DNA of 64,000 nt from Burkholderia sp. 4M9327F10 (GCF_005503145.1 NZ_SCNV01000001.1:124001-188000); one strand, 5' to 3'. Positions 7,288 through 16,193 are shown, counted from the stretch's first letter. The notes: a model not told the origin generated them from the letters alone. Numbers and translations are program-made.

Positions 7288-9684
7288 TCAGTCTCCGTAA
7301 GGGATCCAGATATTCTTCACTTGCACGGCCTGGCGCAGCCACGCCGGCCCTTCGCTCGAGCGGTCGAACCAGTCGAACTGACGGCCATGATCGACAAAGG
7401 TGCGCTTCAGGTTGCCTACCGAGGCACGCTCGACCAGCGCGGAATCCGCGGCGCTGCCGAAGCACCAGAGCGCGTCGACGTCGTCGTGTTTCGCGAGCGC
7501 GGGCAGCAAGGCCGCGCGCTCGCCCGTCACGATGTTCAACACGCCGGCCGGAATGTCCGAGGTTTCGACGACCTGATACAGGTCGGTCGCAGTCAACGGG
7601 GAGGCTTCGCCCGGCAGCACCACTACGCGGTTGCCCATCGCCAGCGCCGGTCCCACCAGCGAGACGAAGGCGAGCAACGGCGCTTCGTCCGGGCACGCCA
7701 CACCGATCACGCCAAGCGGTTCGTGCATCGCCAGCGCCACGCCGCGCAGCGGCGGCGTATGCACCGCACCGTCGAACTTGTCGGCCCACGCGCCGTAAGT
7801 AAACAACCGCGTTATCGCAGCTTCGACTTCCGCGTGCGCTGCCGCTTCCGTCACACCGGTGCGCACGACCAGTTGCCGGGCAAATTCGTCGGCCCGTACA
7901 GCCAGGTTCTCAGCGAAGTAATACAGTACCTGAGCCCGGTTGTGCGTGCTGGCCTGCGACCACTTCGCCGCACCGCGCGCCGCCTCGACGGCATTGCGAA
8001 TGTCCTTGCGGTTGCCTTCGCCCACTTCGCCGACCGTCTCACCATTTGGGCCGTACACCGGCAGCGAATAGCCGCCGTCGGGGCGCACCTGCTTGCCGCC
8101 GATAAAGAGCTTGGCAGTGCGATCAATAGGCGTGACGTTCGAAGGAGTCGCGAGCGCGTCGGATGAACCCACACGCGTAGATGCCGCGCGTGCAGAACGC
8201 TCGGCCAGCTTAAGCCAGGCACGCGGCTTGAGGTATTCGTAAATGCCCTCGCGCCCGCCTTCGCGGCCATAGCCTGACTCGCGATAACCGCCAAAGCCCA
8301 CCGCCGCATCGAACAGGTTAGTCGCATTGATCCAGACGACGCCCGCGGCAAGTCGCGGCGCGACATCCAGCGCGCGGCCAATCGTTTCGCTCCAGACACT
8401 CGCTGCGAGACCATAGCGCGTGTTGTTGGCCAGCGCGACCGCTTCATCCGGCGTGCGGAAACTCATCGTCACCAGCACGGGCCCGAAAATCTCTTCCTGG
8501 GCGAGCGTCGATGCGGGCGCCACGCCAGTCACGAGGGTCGGCGGGTAATAGCAGCCTTGCGCAGGCAGCGCGACCTCGGACGACTGCCACACCGCGCAGC
8601 CCTCGCGGCGGCCCGCGTCGACCAGCGATTGAATCCGTTCGAGCTGCACTGGATCGACAATCGCGCCCAGGTCGATGCTCTTGTCGAGCGACGGACCCAC
8701 GCGCAAGGTCTCCATGCGGCGCTTGAGCTTCTCGATGAAACGCGCTTCTACGCCCTCTTGCACCAGCAGGCGCGAACCCGCGCAGCAGACTTGGCCCTGG
8801 TTGAACCAGATGGCGTCGACAACGCCCTCGACCGCCCCGTCCAGGTCCGCATCGTCGAACACGATGAACGGCGACTTGCCGCCCAGTTCGAGTGTCAGCG
8901 ACTTGCCCGACCCCGCGGTAATCGAACGAATCTGCCGGCCCACTTCGGTGGAGCCGGTGAAGGCAAGCTTATCCACCGCGGGATGCTCGACAAGCGCCGC
9001 ACCGGTGCGGCCGTCGCCGGTCACCACGTTCAGCACGCCCGCCGGCAAGCCGGCACGATGCGCCAGTTCGGCGAACAGCAAGGCGGTCAGCGGCGTGTAT
9101 TCGGCCGGCTTGAGCACGACGCAATTGCCGGTGGCAATCGCCGGGGCAATCTTCCATGCGAGCATCAGCAGCGGGAAATTCCACGGCACGATCTGGCCGA
9201 CCACGCCTAACGGTGCAAAGTCCGCGAACTCGCTGTCCTGCAGTTGCGCCCAGCCTGCGTGGTGCAGAAAGTGACGGGCAACCAGCGGCACGTCGATGTC
9301 GCGCGTCTCGCGAATCGGCTTGCCGTTGTCGAGCGCCTCGAGTACGGCAAAGAGGCGGCTGTGACGCTGCACCATGCGCGCCAATGCATACAGATGACGC
9401 GCCCGTCCGGCGCCGCCCAGCGCCAGCCAACCCGGCTGCGCGGCGCGGGCGGCCGCGACCGCCGCGTCGATATCAGCGGCATCGCCCTGGGCGATATGCG
9501 CAAGCAACTCGCCGGTGGCAGGTTCGCGCGATTCGAAGCGCTCACCCGCGGCCGGCGCACGCCACGCACCGCCGATGAAATGCCCGAAGCTCGCCTCGTG
9601 CTGCGCCAGCCAGGCGCGTGCGGGCTGATCGTCCTCGGGTGCGGGACCGTACTCCATCGAAGAAAAATATTCGGCTACGCTCAT
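7288..9684 (-). CDS. Two-domain aldehyde dehydrogenase (bacterial ALDH16 type)
   Basis: This protein of about 798 residues carries two aldehyde dehydrogenase units. The N-terminal unit (about 30-480) is complete: PWNFPLLM, FTGSTEVG, LELGGKSPFIVFDDAD with the catalytic Glu, and NQGQVCCAGSR with the catalytic Cys near residue 300. The C-terminal unit (about 515-790) begins with FIGGKQVRPDGGYSLPVYG and keeps the cofactor-fold part but has no LELGGK or GQxC segment, so it should be non-catalytic. This layout is that of ALDH16. In this operon it would oxidise the acetaldehyde released by DeoC. ATG 9684 is used; an in-frame TTG at 9705 that overlaps deoC is possible. It ends 50 bases before the mutarotase gene. 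Confidence 0.88.
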   Translation of the reverse strand: MSVAEYFSSMEYGPAPEDDQPARAWLAQHEASFGHFIGGAWRAPAAGERFESREPATGELLAHIAQGDAADIDAAVAAARAAQPGWLALGGAGRARHLYALARMVQRHSRLFAVLEALDNGKPIRETRDIDVPLVARHFLHHAGWAQLQDSEFADFAPLGVVGQIVPWNFPLLMLAWKIAPAIATGNCVVLKPAEYTPLTALLFAELAHRAGLPAGVLNVVTGDGRTGAALVEHPAVDKLAFTGSTEVGRQIRSITAGSGKSLTLELGGKSPFIVFDDADLDGAVEGVVDAIWFNQGQVCCAGSRLLVQEGVEARFIEKLKRRMETLRVGPSLDKSIDLGAIVDPVQLERIQSLVDAGRREGCAVWQSSEVALPAQGCYYPPTLVTGVAPASTLAQEEIFGPVLVTMSFRTPDEAVALANNTRYGLAASVWSETIGRALDVAPRLAAGVVWINATNLFDAAVGFGGYRESGYGREGGREGIYEYLKPRAWLKLAERSARAASTRVGSSDALATPSNVTPIDRTAKLFIGGKQVRPDGGYSLPVYGPNGETVGEVGEGNRKDIRNAVEAARGAAKWSQASTHNRAQVLYYFAENLAVRADEFARQLVVRTGVTEAAAHAEVEAAITRLFTYGAWADKFDGAVHTPPLRGVALAMHEPLGVIGVACPDEAPLLAFVSLVGPALAMGNRVVVLPGEASPLTATDLYQVVETSDIPAGVLNIVTGERAALLPALAKHDDVDALWCFGSAADSALVERASVGNLKRTFVDHGRQFDWFDRSSEGPAWLRQAVQVKNIWIPYGD

Positions 9685-9697
9685 GGGATCGGTCTGT

Positions 9698-10708
9698 TCA
9701 GGCAACGGGGTGACGGTTGAAGGCGGAGTAACGGCCGCTCACGTGGTGTTCAAGCTGGCGTTCGATGTCGGCGAGAAGGCTCGATGCACCGATACGGAAC
9801 AGTTCCGGTTCGAGCCATGCGCGCCCCAGCTCTTCTTTCATGAGGATCTGGTACGTCAGCACGGATTTGGCGCTGGAGACGCCGCCGGCCGGCTTGAAGC
9901 CGATCACGACGCCGGTGCGCTCGTAATAGTCGCGAATCATGCGCACCATCACCAGCGACACGTCGAGCGTCGCGTTCACGCCTTCCTTGCCGGTAGACGT
10001 CTTGATGAAATCGGCGCCCGCCATCATGCAGACCATCGAGGCGCGCGCCACATTCGACAGCGTGCGGATATCGCCGGTGGCGAGGATGGCTTTCAGATGC
10101 GCCGGGCCGCAAGCCGCGCGGAAGTCGCGCACTTCGTTGTACAGCGCTTGCCAGTTGCCCGTGAGCACATGCTCGCGCGTGACGACGATATCGATCTCCT
10201 GCGCCCCATCGGCCACCGACGCTTCAATCTCTTTCAGCTTAAGCGGATGGGGAATCAGTCCGGCCGGAAAACCCGTGGACACTGCCGCAACGGGAATGCC
10301 GCTGCCTTGCAGCGCATCGACCGCGGCCGCGACGAAGCGGTGATACACACACACCGCGCCGGTGGTGATGGCTTGCGGCGCGATGCCGAGCGCGCTGAGG
10401 ATATCGGCGCGCACCGGCTGGCGCGCTTTCGCACAGAGGCGCCGAACGCGGCCCTCGGTGTCGTCACCGTTCAGGGTGGTCAGATCGATACAGGTGACGG
10501 CCTTTAACAGCCACGCCGCCTGCGCGTCTTTCTTGACGGTGCGGCGTGTACCGAGCGTGGCCGTGCGCCGCTCCACCGCGGACTGATTGACGCGCAGACC
10601 GTCGAGCCAGGCGGCGTCGAACGGCACGCCCGGATTGCGTTCTGGATGAGCGGCCACGCCGCGCCGCAGCGCGATGACCGATGACGACAAAGAAGGAGCT
10701 TCAGGCAT
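9698..10708 (-). CDS. deoC: Deoxyribose-phosphate aldolase
   Basis: This enzyme of about 336 residues splits 2-deoxyribose 5-phosphate into acetaldehyde and glyceraldehyde 3-phosphate. The Schiff-base lysine is in ADFIKTSTGKEG, and IGFKPAGGV carries the second active-site lysine. EIDIVVTREHVL matches the EIDMV region of the family. It is longer than the about 260-residue E. coli enzyme because of a 75-residue N-terminal extension, as in eukaryote-like DeoC. ATG 10708 is chosen over an in-frame TTG at 10762; neither has a strong ribosome binding site. It is the first gene of the operon. Confidence 0.92.
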   Translation of the reverse strand: MPEAPSLSSSVIALRRGVAAHPERNPGVPFDAAWLDGLRVNQSAVERRTATLGTRRTVKKDAQAAWLLKAVTCIDLTTLNGDDTEGRVRRLCAKARQPVRADILSALGIAPQAITTGAVCVYHRFVAAAVDALQGSGIPVAAVSTGFPAGLIPHPLKLKEIEASVADGAQEIDIVVTREHVLTGNWQALYNEVRDFRAACGPAHLKAILATGDIRTLSNVARASMVCMMAGADFIKTSTGKEGVNATLDVSLVMVRMIRDYYERTGVVIGFKPAGGVSSAKSVLTYQILMKEELGRAWLEPELFRIGASSLLADIERQLEHHVSGRYSAFNRHPVA

Positions 10709-10784
10709 GGGACGTCCGTGATTTTGTGCGACGCACAACAACGGCTGATGGTTAATTCGCAACCATCCTACATCGAATGATAGA

Positions 10785-10808
10785 ATCGTAACAAGTAGGC
10801 GTTACGAT
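10785..10808. promoter_or_regulatory. Candidate operator for the deoxynucleoside operon
   Basis: ATCGTAAC, an 8-base spacer, then GTTACGAT: a perfect dyad 77 bases upstream of the chosen deoC start. No regulator gene lies in or next to the operon, so the protein that binds it would be encoded elsewhere. Function is inferred from position and symmetry. Confidence 0.5.
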
Positions 10809-10925
10809 CATTTCCTCGCAATAGATATATGCGATTTGCGTGATGAAGGGTGCAACGGCAGGGGCTGTGTTTGAATTCGGATGACAGTGCTGAACCGGTA
10901 GGTGCAGCCAAGCAAGGGGGTTTTG

Positions 10926-10982
10926 TACCCAAAATGGGTAGTTACATACCCATTTTGGGTACGTAGCTACCCATTTTGGGTA
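10926..10982. promoter_or_regulatory. Three phased 15-base palindromes, probable operators of the nucleotidyltransferase/HEPN operon
   Basis: TACCC-N5-GGGTA occurs at 10926-10940, 10947-10961 and 10968-10982, each start exactly 21 bases after the last. The centre is AAAAT in the first copy and ATTTT in the other two, so the first is the reverse complement. A possible -10 box TATACT (10983-10988) abuts the last copy. Spacing of two helical turns puts all sites on one face of the DNA. The winged-helix protein encoded at 11046 is the obvious candidate binder. Confidence 0.8.
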
Positions 10983-11045
10983 TATACTTGGCGGGCGTGC
11001 CCCCTTGGTCGCTCACGCGCTCTGAAGCGCATCTGGAGACTTGCC

Positions 11046-11621
11046 ATGAGTATTGCCGACTTCATGATTCCTGCTGGAATGCAGCAGGTTCTCGGTCGCC
11101 TATACGGATCACCGGATCGGTCCTTCAGACTGACGGAGCTATTAGACACATCGTCAGCAGGACGCGGAAATGCCCAAAGGCAGGTTCAGCGCCTGCTCGA
11201 CGCAGGCGTGCTTCTGGAAGATGCGCGCAACGGGCGCCAGCGAAGCATTCGCGTCAACACCGACTTTGCGCTGTACCCCGAGCTTCGGGCTATCGTCGCA
11301 AAGTCGTTTGGCCTTGTGGAGCCATTCCGGGAAGCCCTTCGGCCGTTCCAGTCGCAAGTCGACGCTGCCTTTATTTTTGGATCGGTCGCCAAGGGAACGG
11401 ATGGTTTCAGGAGTGACGTCGACCTGATGATCGTTGGAACGACATCCCTTATCGAGCTCACCGACGCGATGCTTGCGCTTGAGAAAAATATAGGACGGCC
11501 AATTCATATGACGTTATATGATCGTGAGGAATGGAGCGCATTGGTGGAAAACGACACAGTCGTAGCTGCCATCGCGCAAGGACCAAAGCTTCACATACTT
11601 CCCGATGACCCGTCCCGTTGA
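11046..11621 (+). CDS. Winged-helix/nucleotidyltransferase fusion protein (MNT-type, likely antitoxin)
   Basis: This 191-residue protein has an N-terminal winged-helix part (about 1-70, with LTELLDTSSAGRGNAQRQVQRLLDAGVL as the DNA-reading region) fused to a minimal nucleotidyltransferase domain. The latter shows FIFGSVAKGTDGFRSDVDL near residue 110, the G-S-x(n)-D-x-D active site, so metal and NTP binding should be intact. I use ATG 11046; an open frame extends to a GTG at 10902 but that would translate through the three palindromes. The HEPN gene overlaps its end by 17 bases. In MNT/HEPN modules the transferase can AMPylate the HEPN partner. Here it would also repress its own operon. Confidence 0.85.
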   Translation: MSIADFMIPAGMQQVLGRLYGSPDRSFRLTELLDTSSAGRGNAQRQVQRLLDAGVLLEDARNGRQRSIRVNTDFALYPELRAIVAKSFGLVEPFREALRPFQSQVDAAFIFGSVAKGTDGFRSDVDLMIVGTTSLIELTDAMLALEKNIGRPIHMTLYDREEWSALVENDTVVAAIAQGPKLHILPDDPSR

Positions 11622-12054
11622 ATATTCCAATCTGATCAAGGCCAGGGTATTCGTCGAGCAGGCAGCAACGCCCGGCGCCATTGATGCTTATCTCAAGAAT
11701 GCAGACGCCTTCCTTGGGGCTGCGCAGCTACTCATGAACGCGGAGGATATCTATATGCCGGCGTTCTCAGCGGCGTACGAAGGCTTTTTTCAGGTCGTAC
11801 AGGCGGTCCTGGAATTTTACGAAGTTCGCATCAAGGACGCGGGTAGAAATGCCGCCATCCAGCGCGTTTGCGCGGATCTGAAGATGAACAGCACCGAGAT
11901 CAAGCTGGTCACCAACGCTCACGGTCGGCGCAACGACACGTCATACATTTCTCCGATTCCCCCCATATCCAAAGCGGAAGCAAAAGCGCTCATCGATATC
12001 CTGCGGAAGTATCTCCCTGTGGTCAGCGTGTTGACTCAGACCGGGAATGTCTGA
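11605..12054 (+). CDS. HEPN-like protein, partner of the nucleotidyltransferase (possible toxin)
   Basis: This 149-residue protein is mostly alpha-helical by composition and sits where the HEPN partner of an MNT protein is expected, overlapping its gene by 17 bases. The segment AYLKNADAFLGAAQLLMNAEDIY and AFSAAYEGFFQVVQAVLEFY look like the HEPN helix bundle. Near the end there is GRRNDTSYI, which resembles the HEPN R-x(4-6)-H motif except that Tyr stands where the ribonuclease His would be. RNase activity is therefore doubtful. Family assignment rests on context and this partial motif. It could be a degenerate HEPN toxin or a non-nuclease member. Confidence 0.65.
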   Translation: MTRPVEYSNLIKARVFVEQAATPGAIDAYLKNADAFLGAAQLLMNAEDIYMPAFSAAYEGFFQVVQAVLEFYEVRIKDAGRNAAIQRVCADLKMNSTEIKLVTNAHGRRNDTSYISPIPPISKAEAKALIDILRKYLPVVSVLTQTGNV

Positions 12055-12163
12055 GTCGCCGCCGTTCGTAGCACGCGCCTCATGTTCATGCGAAGATCGC
12101 GCCTGACGTACAAAGCACCCTGGCGCCGCCCCCAAACCGTTCCCCTGCCGGAGTCGCAGCACC

Positions 12164-13252
12164 ATGATTGACGAAGCTCGCGTCGTGAGCGCCCTCGCGC
12201 CCCGTGCGATCGTGCCCGACGCCAGCCAGCGTGCGGCGATTGCCGCACTCGTCGCGCTGCTCGGCGGCCCCGCGCGGCGCAGATCCCCTGGTCATGCGCC
12301 AACGCCGCTGGGTGTCTACTGTCACGGCTTGCCCGGACGCGGCAAGAGCCTCGTAGTCGATACCGTGTTCGAACTGGCCGAATGCACCAAACGCCGCATC
12401 CACTTCCACGAATTTCTGCGCGAGATAAACCGGCGGCTCGTCAACGAACCGCGCGGCGACGACCGGCTCGGCTCGGTGTCGCGGCAGTGGCTCGATGGCA
12501 TCGCCCTGCTGTGCTTCGACGAATTTCACGTCCACGATATCGCCGATGCGTTTCTGCTTGGCCGCTTTCTCGAAGTCGCGCTCGCACTCGGCACGCGTAT
12601 CGTGCTGACGTCGAACTACGCGCCGCGGAGTCTGCTGCCGAATCCGGAATTCCACGAGCGTTTCGAGCCGACCATCGCGCTCATCGAACAACACTTCACG
12701 CTGATTCCTTTCGACGGCGCGCGGGACTACCGCTTCAGCGGCGCGGCAGCAGAGAGGCCGCGCTTTTTTGCGCCGCTCGGCGCCAGCACCGGCGAGCAGG
12801 TGCGACGGCTTTTCGTAGCGGTTGAAGGTGAAAACGCCCTAGGGCCGCAAACGCTCTCCGCCGCCGGCCGGCCGTTGCGTGTCCACGCGGCCGGCGCCGC
12901 GTTGATGTGGGTGGGGTTCGACGAACTATGCGGCGCAAGCCGCTCGCATCTCGACTATCTGGACCTCGCCGAGCGCTGGCAAGGCCTGATTGTCGACCCG
13001 TTGCACACGCATGCGCTCGCCAAAGCACATACGCTGCAGCGTTTCGTGTGGCTGGTCGATATCTTTTACGACCGCAAACGGGCTTTGTTCATCGCCTCGG
13101 ATCAACCCATCGCAAGCGCGCTTGGCAACCTGGAAGGCGCGCATGACCTGTCGCGCACGCTGAGCCGGCTCGCGGAGATGCAATCGCGCGCATACCCGAA
13201 TCCGTTCGACGGGGAGCAGGTTTCGTCAGATACCACGGTTTATCCCGTGTAA
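12164..13252 (+). CDS. zapE: AFG1-like ATPase, ZapE family
   Basis: This 362-residue P-loop ATPase has Walker A GLPGRGKS near residue 55 and Walker B with the family-specific LLCFDEFHVHDIADAFLLGRLF-like stretch near 120. HFHEFLREI between them is typical of AFG1/ZapE. ZapE is a cell-division associated ATPase that acts on the Z ring in E. coli. The mitochondrial homologue AFG1 handles respiratory chain subunits. The length is typical. It stands alone, converging with the diguanylate cyclase gene 32 bases downstream. Confidence 0.88.
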   Translation: MIDEARVVSALAPRAIVPDASQRAAIAALVALLGGPARRRSPGHAPTPLGVYCHGLPGRGKSLVVDTVFELAECTKRRIHFHEFLREINRRLVNEPRGDDRLGSVSRQWLDGIALLCFDEFHVHDIADAFLLGRFLEVALALGTRIVLTSNYAPRSLLPNPEFHERFEPTIALIEQHFTLIPFDGARDYRFSGAAAERPRFFAPLGASTGEQVRRLFVAVEGENALGPQTLSAAGRPLRVHAAGAALMWVGFDELCGASRSHLDYLDLAERWQGLIVDPLHTHALAKAHTLQRFVWLVDIFYDRKRALFIASDQPIASALGNLEGAHDLSRTLSRLAEMQSRAYPNPFDGEQVSSDTTVYPV

Positions 13253-13284
13253 CACGCGGCCTGCCGGATGCTCCCGGTTTGCGC

Positions 13285-14817
13285 TCATCGCACCTGATTA
13301 CGTCCCGCGGCTTTGGCAGCGTAGAGCTGCGCATCGGCTGCCGCCAGCAGCTTCGCTGCGCTGCCCCCCTCGTGCGGCCGGCATGCCGAGCAACCCACGC
13401 TGATCGTCACATGACCGCTTTCAGCTCCGTTATTTTCGAGTCCCGCCGATTCGACACGCTTGCGGATCTTTTCCGCCACCTTGAGCGCCCCCTCAAGCTC
13501 GGTATTCGGCAGCACGACCGCGAACTCCTCGCCGCCGTATCGCGCGGCAAAATCGAGCGGGCGCCGCGTGCCCGATACAATGCGCTCGGCCACGACGCTC
13601 AGCACCTCGTCGCCCATCGCGTGGCCATAGGTGTCGTTGAAGCGCTTGAAATAGTCGATGTCCATGAACAGCAGCGCCAGCGGTGTGCGCTCGCGCACCG
13701 CCCGTCGCCATTCCTGCGCGAGCCGGTGGTCGAAGGCGCGGCGGTTATTGAGCCCGGTCAACGCGTCGGTCGAGGCAATGCGCTGTAACTCCGCTTCGGC
13801 CAGCACCTTGTCGCGCAGCGCAAAGGCGAACAGCCACGACACCACCACATACGCGCCGCCAAATAGTGCCGTCATCAGCAGCGCGAGCTCGCTGCGGTCC
13901 CGCCAGTTCGCGAGCACGTCGTCCACAGCCGGAGCAATTCCCACGATCAGCGGTGCGCCTGGCACATGCGCGAAGGTATAGATGCGTTCGACGCGATCTG
14001 CGCTGTCCTTCGACACAAACGTGCCTGACTGCTGTTTTGCCAGCAGCGGAAAGATCGGCGTATTCGCATAGTTGGCGCCAACCCCGCCGTGCGTCGCCGG
14101 CCGGCCCGCGAGCAGCGTGCCGTCGTCGAGCATGATGAAGGCGCCTCCGTTCGGGCCGAGATCGATACGGTCCACCAGTTGCCCGAAATACTCGATCCGG
14201 AAACTGACCAGTGCGACCCCGGCGAAGGCGTCATTCGGTCCGTTGATCCGCCGCGAGATGGCCACCGCCAACGCACCGTTGCGGACTTGCGAGGCATACG
14301 GCCGGGAAATATAGAGCCCGAGCGAAGGGTTGGCCTGATGCACAAGGAAGTAGTCACGCCTCGCGAACGAAATGCCGGGATAGGCCCGCCCGGTCTGCGA
14401 CGCTTTCACGTAACCTTGTGCGTCGAGCACATAGGCGTCACCGAAGAACCACGAACTCATGCCGCGATCGAACAGCACGCGCTGGCGCACATACAACGGC
14501 AGCGTCCACGTTTCCGGGCGCTCGGCATCGGCCACCACGCCTTGCAGCGAGACATCGTAGATTGCCACGCTGCGCTGCAGATCCGCGGCAATGATCGCGA
14601 CAAGATTGTGCGAATTCTCGGCGGCATGCCGGAGTTCCTCCGCGCGGCCGTTGTAGAACGCGAGGAACGTCAGCGCCGCCATCAGGCTCGCGGCAAGCAT
14701 GCCGACCATGCCCGCGAGCAACGGATGCCGTCCGATCCAGCGGAAAATCTGCGCCCGTCTTTCGACCGCGCGCCGGGCCAGCCGGTAGCGCAAGGTTAGA
14801 ACCCGTCGTCCCGACAC
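13285..14817 (-). CDS. Membrane-bound diguanylate cyclase with periplasmic sensor domain
   Basis: This 510-residue protein makes cyclic di-GMP. One membrane segment lies at about 34-55 and another at about 307-330, enclosing a periplasmic Cache-like sensor of about 250 residues. The GGDEF domain (about 345-510) has the active-site sequence RYGGEEF. RPLD lies five residues before GGEEF, which is the RxxD inhibitory site, so the enzyme should be product-inhibited. SVGCSAC and the C-terminal YAAKAAGRN are normal for the domain. The start is GTG 14817, backed by GGGGAGG seven bases upstream. The ligand sensed is unknown. Confidence 0.92.
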   Translation of the reverse strand: MSGRRVLTLRYRLARRAVERRAQIFRWIGRHPLLAGMVGMLAASLMAALTFLAFYNGRAEELRHAAENSHNLVAIIAADLQRSVAIYDVSLQGVVADAERPETWTLPLYVRQRVLFDRGMSSWFFGDAYVLDAQGYVKASQTGRAYPGISFARRDYFLVHQANPSLGLYISRPYASQVRNGALAVAISRRINGPNDAFAGVALVSFRIEYFGQLVDRIDLGPNGGAFIMLDDGTLLAGRPATHGGVGANYANTPIFPLLAKQQSGTFVSKDSADRVERIYTFAHVPGAPLIVGIAPAVDDVLANWRDRSELALLMTALFGGAYVVVSWLFAFALRDKVLAEAELQRIASTDALTGLNNRRAFDHRLAQEWRRAVRERTPLALLFMDIDYFKRFNDTYGHAMGDEVLSVVAERIVSGTRRPLDFAARYGGEEFAVVLPNTELEGALKVAEKIRKRVESAGLENNGAESGHVTISVGCSACRPHEGGSAAKLLAAADAQLYAAKAAGRNQVR

Positions 14818-14890
14818 GTACGTGCCTCCCCACGGTAGCGAATATGTTCGCTTCAGGGCAAGCGCGCTTGCTGCGCGCCTGCCGCCGCAC

Positions 14891-15754
14891 TCAACCTTGC
14901 AGCGCGGTCTTGCCGCCTGGCCTGCCGCGTTTGGCCTTGGGCGGCACGCGTGGCGGCAAGGCCGACAACCGCATCATGTGGCGCAGCGCCATCATTGCGC
15001 CAATCGCTTCAAGCACGCCCGCCGGCACCCACATGATGAGACCGCCCAGGCTCTGGTCGAGCGCGGGCGGCAGCGACGTAAACGCGCGGCCGCAGAGCGT
15101 AAACACCGGATAGAGGTCATGCGAGGAGAACGTGATGATCGCGCCCACCAGAATCTGCGGCGTCATGGTGATGACCGGCGACAGAACACGCAGACCGGGC
15201 CGGGTACGGCTCGGCGGGCTGGGACGGTGGTCGAGCAGCATCCACCAGTACAGCAGGCCGCTTACCGCCACCGACCAGTTCATGAAGGTATAGATGCGCC
15301 AGTCCAGCATGGCGATGAACTGGATCGACGGAATCAGCCAGAACACCACGGAGACGACAAATGCAGCGGAGATAAAGGTGGGATGCAGCACGATCGCGGC
15401 AACCAGACGCACGGACCTGCGGCGTTGCCAGCGCCGCAGCGCACTACGCCAGCGCAGCGGCAAGCCGGCGCGCAAAGCGCTGCCCGGATAGGCGGCCATC
15501 AGGATCAGCGGCGCCAGGTGGTGCAACACCAGGTGCTGGAGCCGATGAACGAAGAACTGATGCTCGGCGTAATAGTCGAGCCGTGTGTGCAGCGCAATAT
15601 AGAAGAGCCCGAGCCCGCTCCAGAACGCCACCCGCCGAACCACGCCGATACGAAGGCGGCGCGAGCCGCGCGCAAACAGCACGGCCACCGCGACGAAAAC
15701 GGCGACGAGAGCAAACGACGGCTCCCATGGGTCAAGCAGGCGGATGAGCGGCAT
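14891..15754 (-). CDS. CtaG/caa3-type cytochrome oxidase assembly family membrane protein
   Basis: This protein of about 287 residues has seven or so hydrophobic segments and the His-rich block HQFFVHRLQHLVLHHLAPLIL that marks the CtaG (caa3 oxidase assembly) family, where these residues are thought to help copper insertion. The last 25 residues are basic and cytoplasmic. No oxidase genes lie nearby, so its partner is not known from this window. The ATG at 15754 is used because the frame upstream of it is not membrane-like; its ribosome binding site is weak. It lies 73 bases upstream of the diguanylate cyclase gene on the same strand. Confidence 0.8.
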   Translation of the reverse strand: MPLIRLLDPWEPSFALVAVFVAVAVLFARGSRRLRIGVVRRVAFWSGLGLFYIALHTRLDYYAEHQFFVHRLQHLVLHHLAPLILMAAYPGSALRAGLPLRWRSALRRWQRRRSVRLVAAIVLHPTFISAAFVVSVVFWLIPSIQFIAMLDWRIYTFMNWSVAVSGLLYWWMLLDHRPSPPSRTRPGLRVLSPVITMTPQILVGAIITFSSHDLYPVFTLCGRAFTSLPPALDQSLGGLIMWVPAGVLEAIGAMMALRHMMRLSALPPRVPPKAKRGRPGGKTALQG

Positions 15755-15863
15755 GGTGGATTCGACGGTAACCACAGGCCTGCACGTCCGGGCGGACGCG
15801 CAGCCTATGCAACGACCCACATGGTAACAAGGGTTCCGGCCCGAGTGCGCGCGCCGGGCACGG

Positions 15864-16193
15864 TCACTGCACTCGCGTGAACGGAGTCATGCCCGTCATG
15901 GTGGGCAGCACGAGCATGTCGTGCTGCCTGTCGTAGATGACGCTTTCGAGCCCGCCCGTCGCATTGACCTCCAGCACACCGTTGCGGTACGAGGCCGACG
16001 CCATCGCGCCCTTCATCCCGCCCGAGGTAGTGTTGGCGATGATAAAGCCGTCGTCATTACGGGAGATCTCGACACTTTCCCGGCCTTTGGTGCTCTGCCA
16101 CTTGCCGATAAACTCGTCGCCTTCCTTGTTGCCGCACCCTGCCAGCGCGGCAAGCAGGATGGCAGCCAGCATCAAGGCATACGCGCGAATCAT
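15864..16193 (-). CDS. Small lipoprotein of unknown function
   Basis: This 109-residue protein starts with a lipoprotein signal (MIRAYALMLAAILLAALAGC) with Cys 20 as the lipidation site. The mature part, about 90 residues, contains GKWQSTKGRESVEISRNDDG and probable beta strands. It resembles small lipocalin-like periplasmic lipoproteins. GAGGGG stands before the ATG. The residues after the Cys (GNK) do not include Asp at +2, so outer-membrane sorting is possible. No function can be assigned. Confidence 0.75.
   Translation of the reverse strand: MIRAYALMLAAILLAALAGCGNKEGDEFIGKWQSTKGRESVEISRNDDGFIIANTTSGGMKGAMASASYRNGVLEVNATGGLESVIYDRQHDMLVLPTMTGMTPFTRVQ

Noticed and set aside
10902..11045. 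N-terminal extension of the nucleotidyltransferase to GTG 10902
   Set aside because: It would translate the three palindromes and a likely promoter; ATG 11046 gives the domain start.
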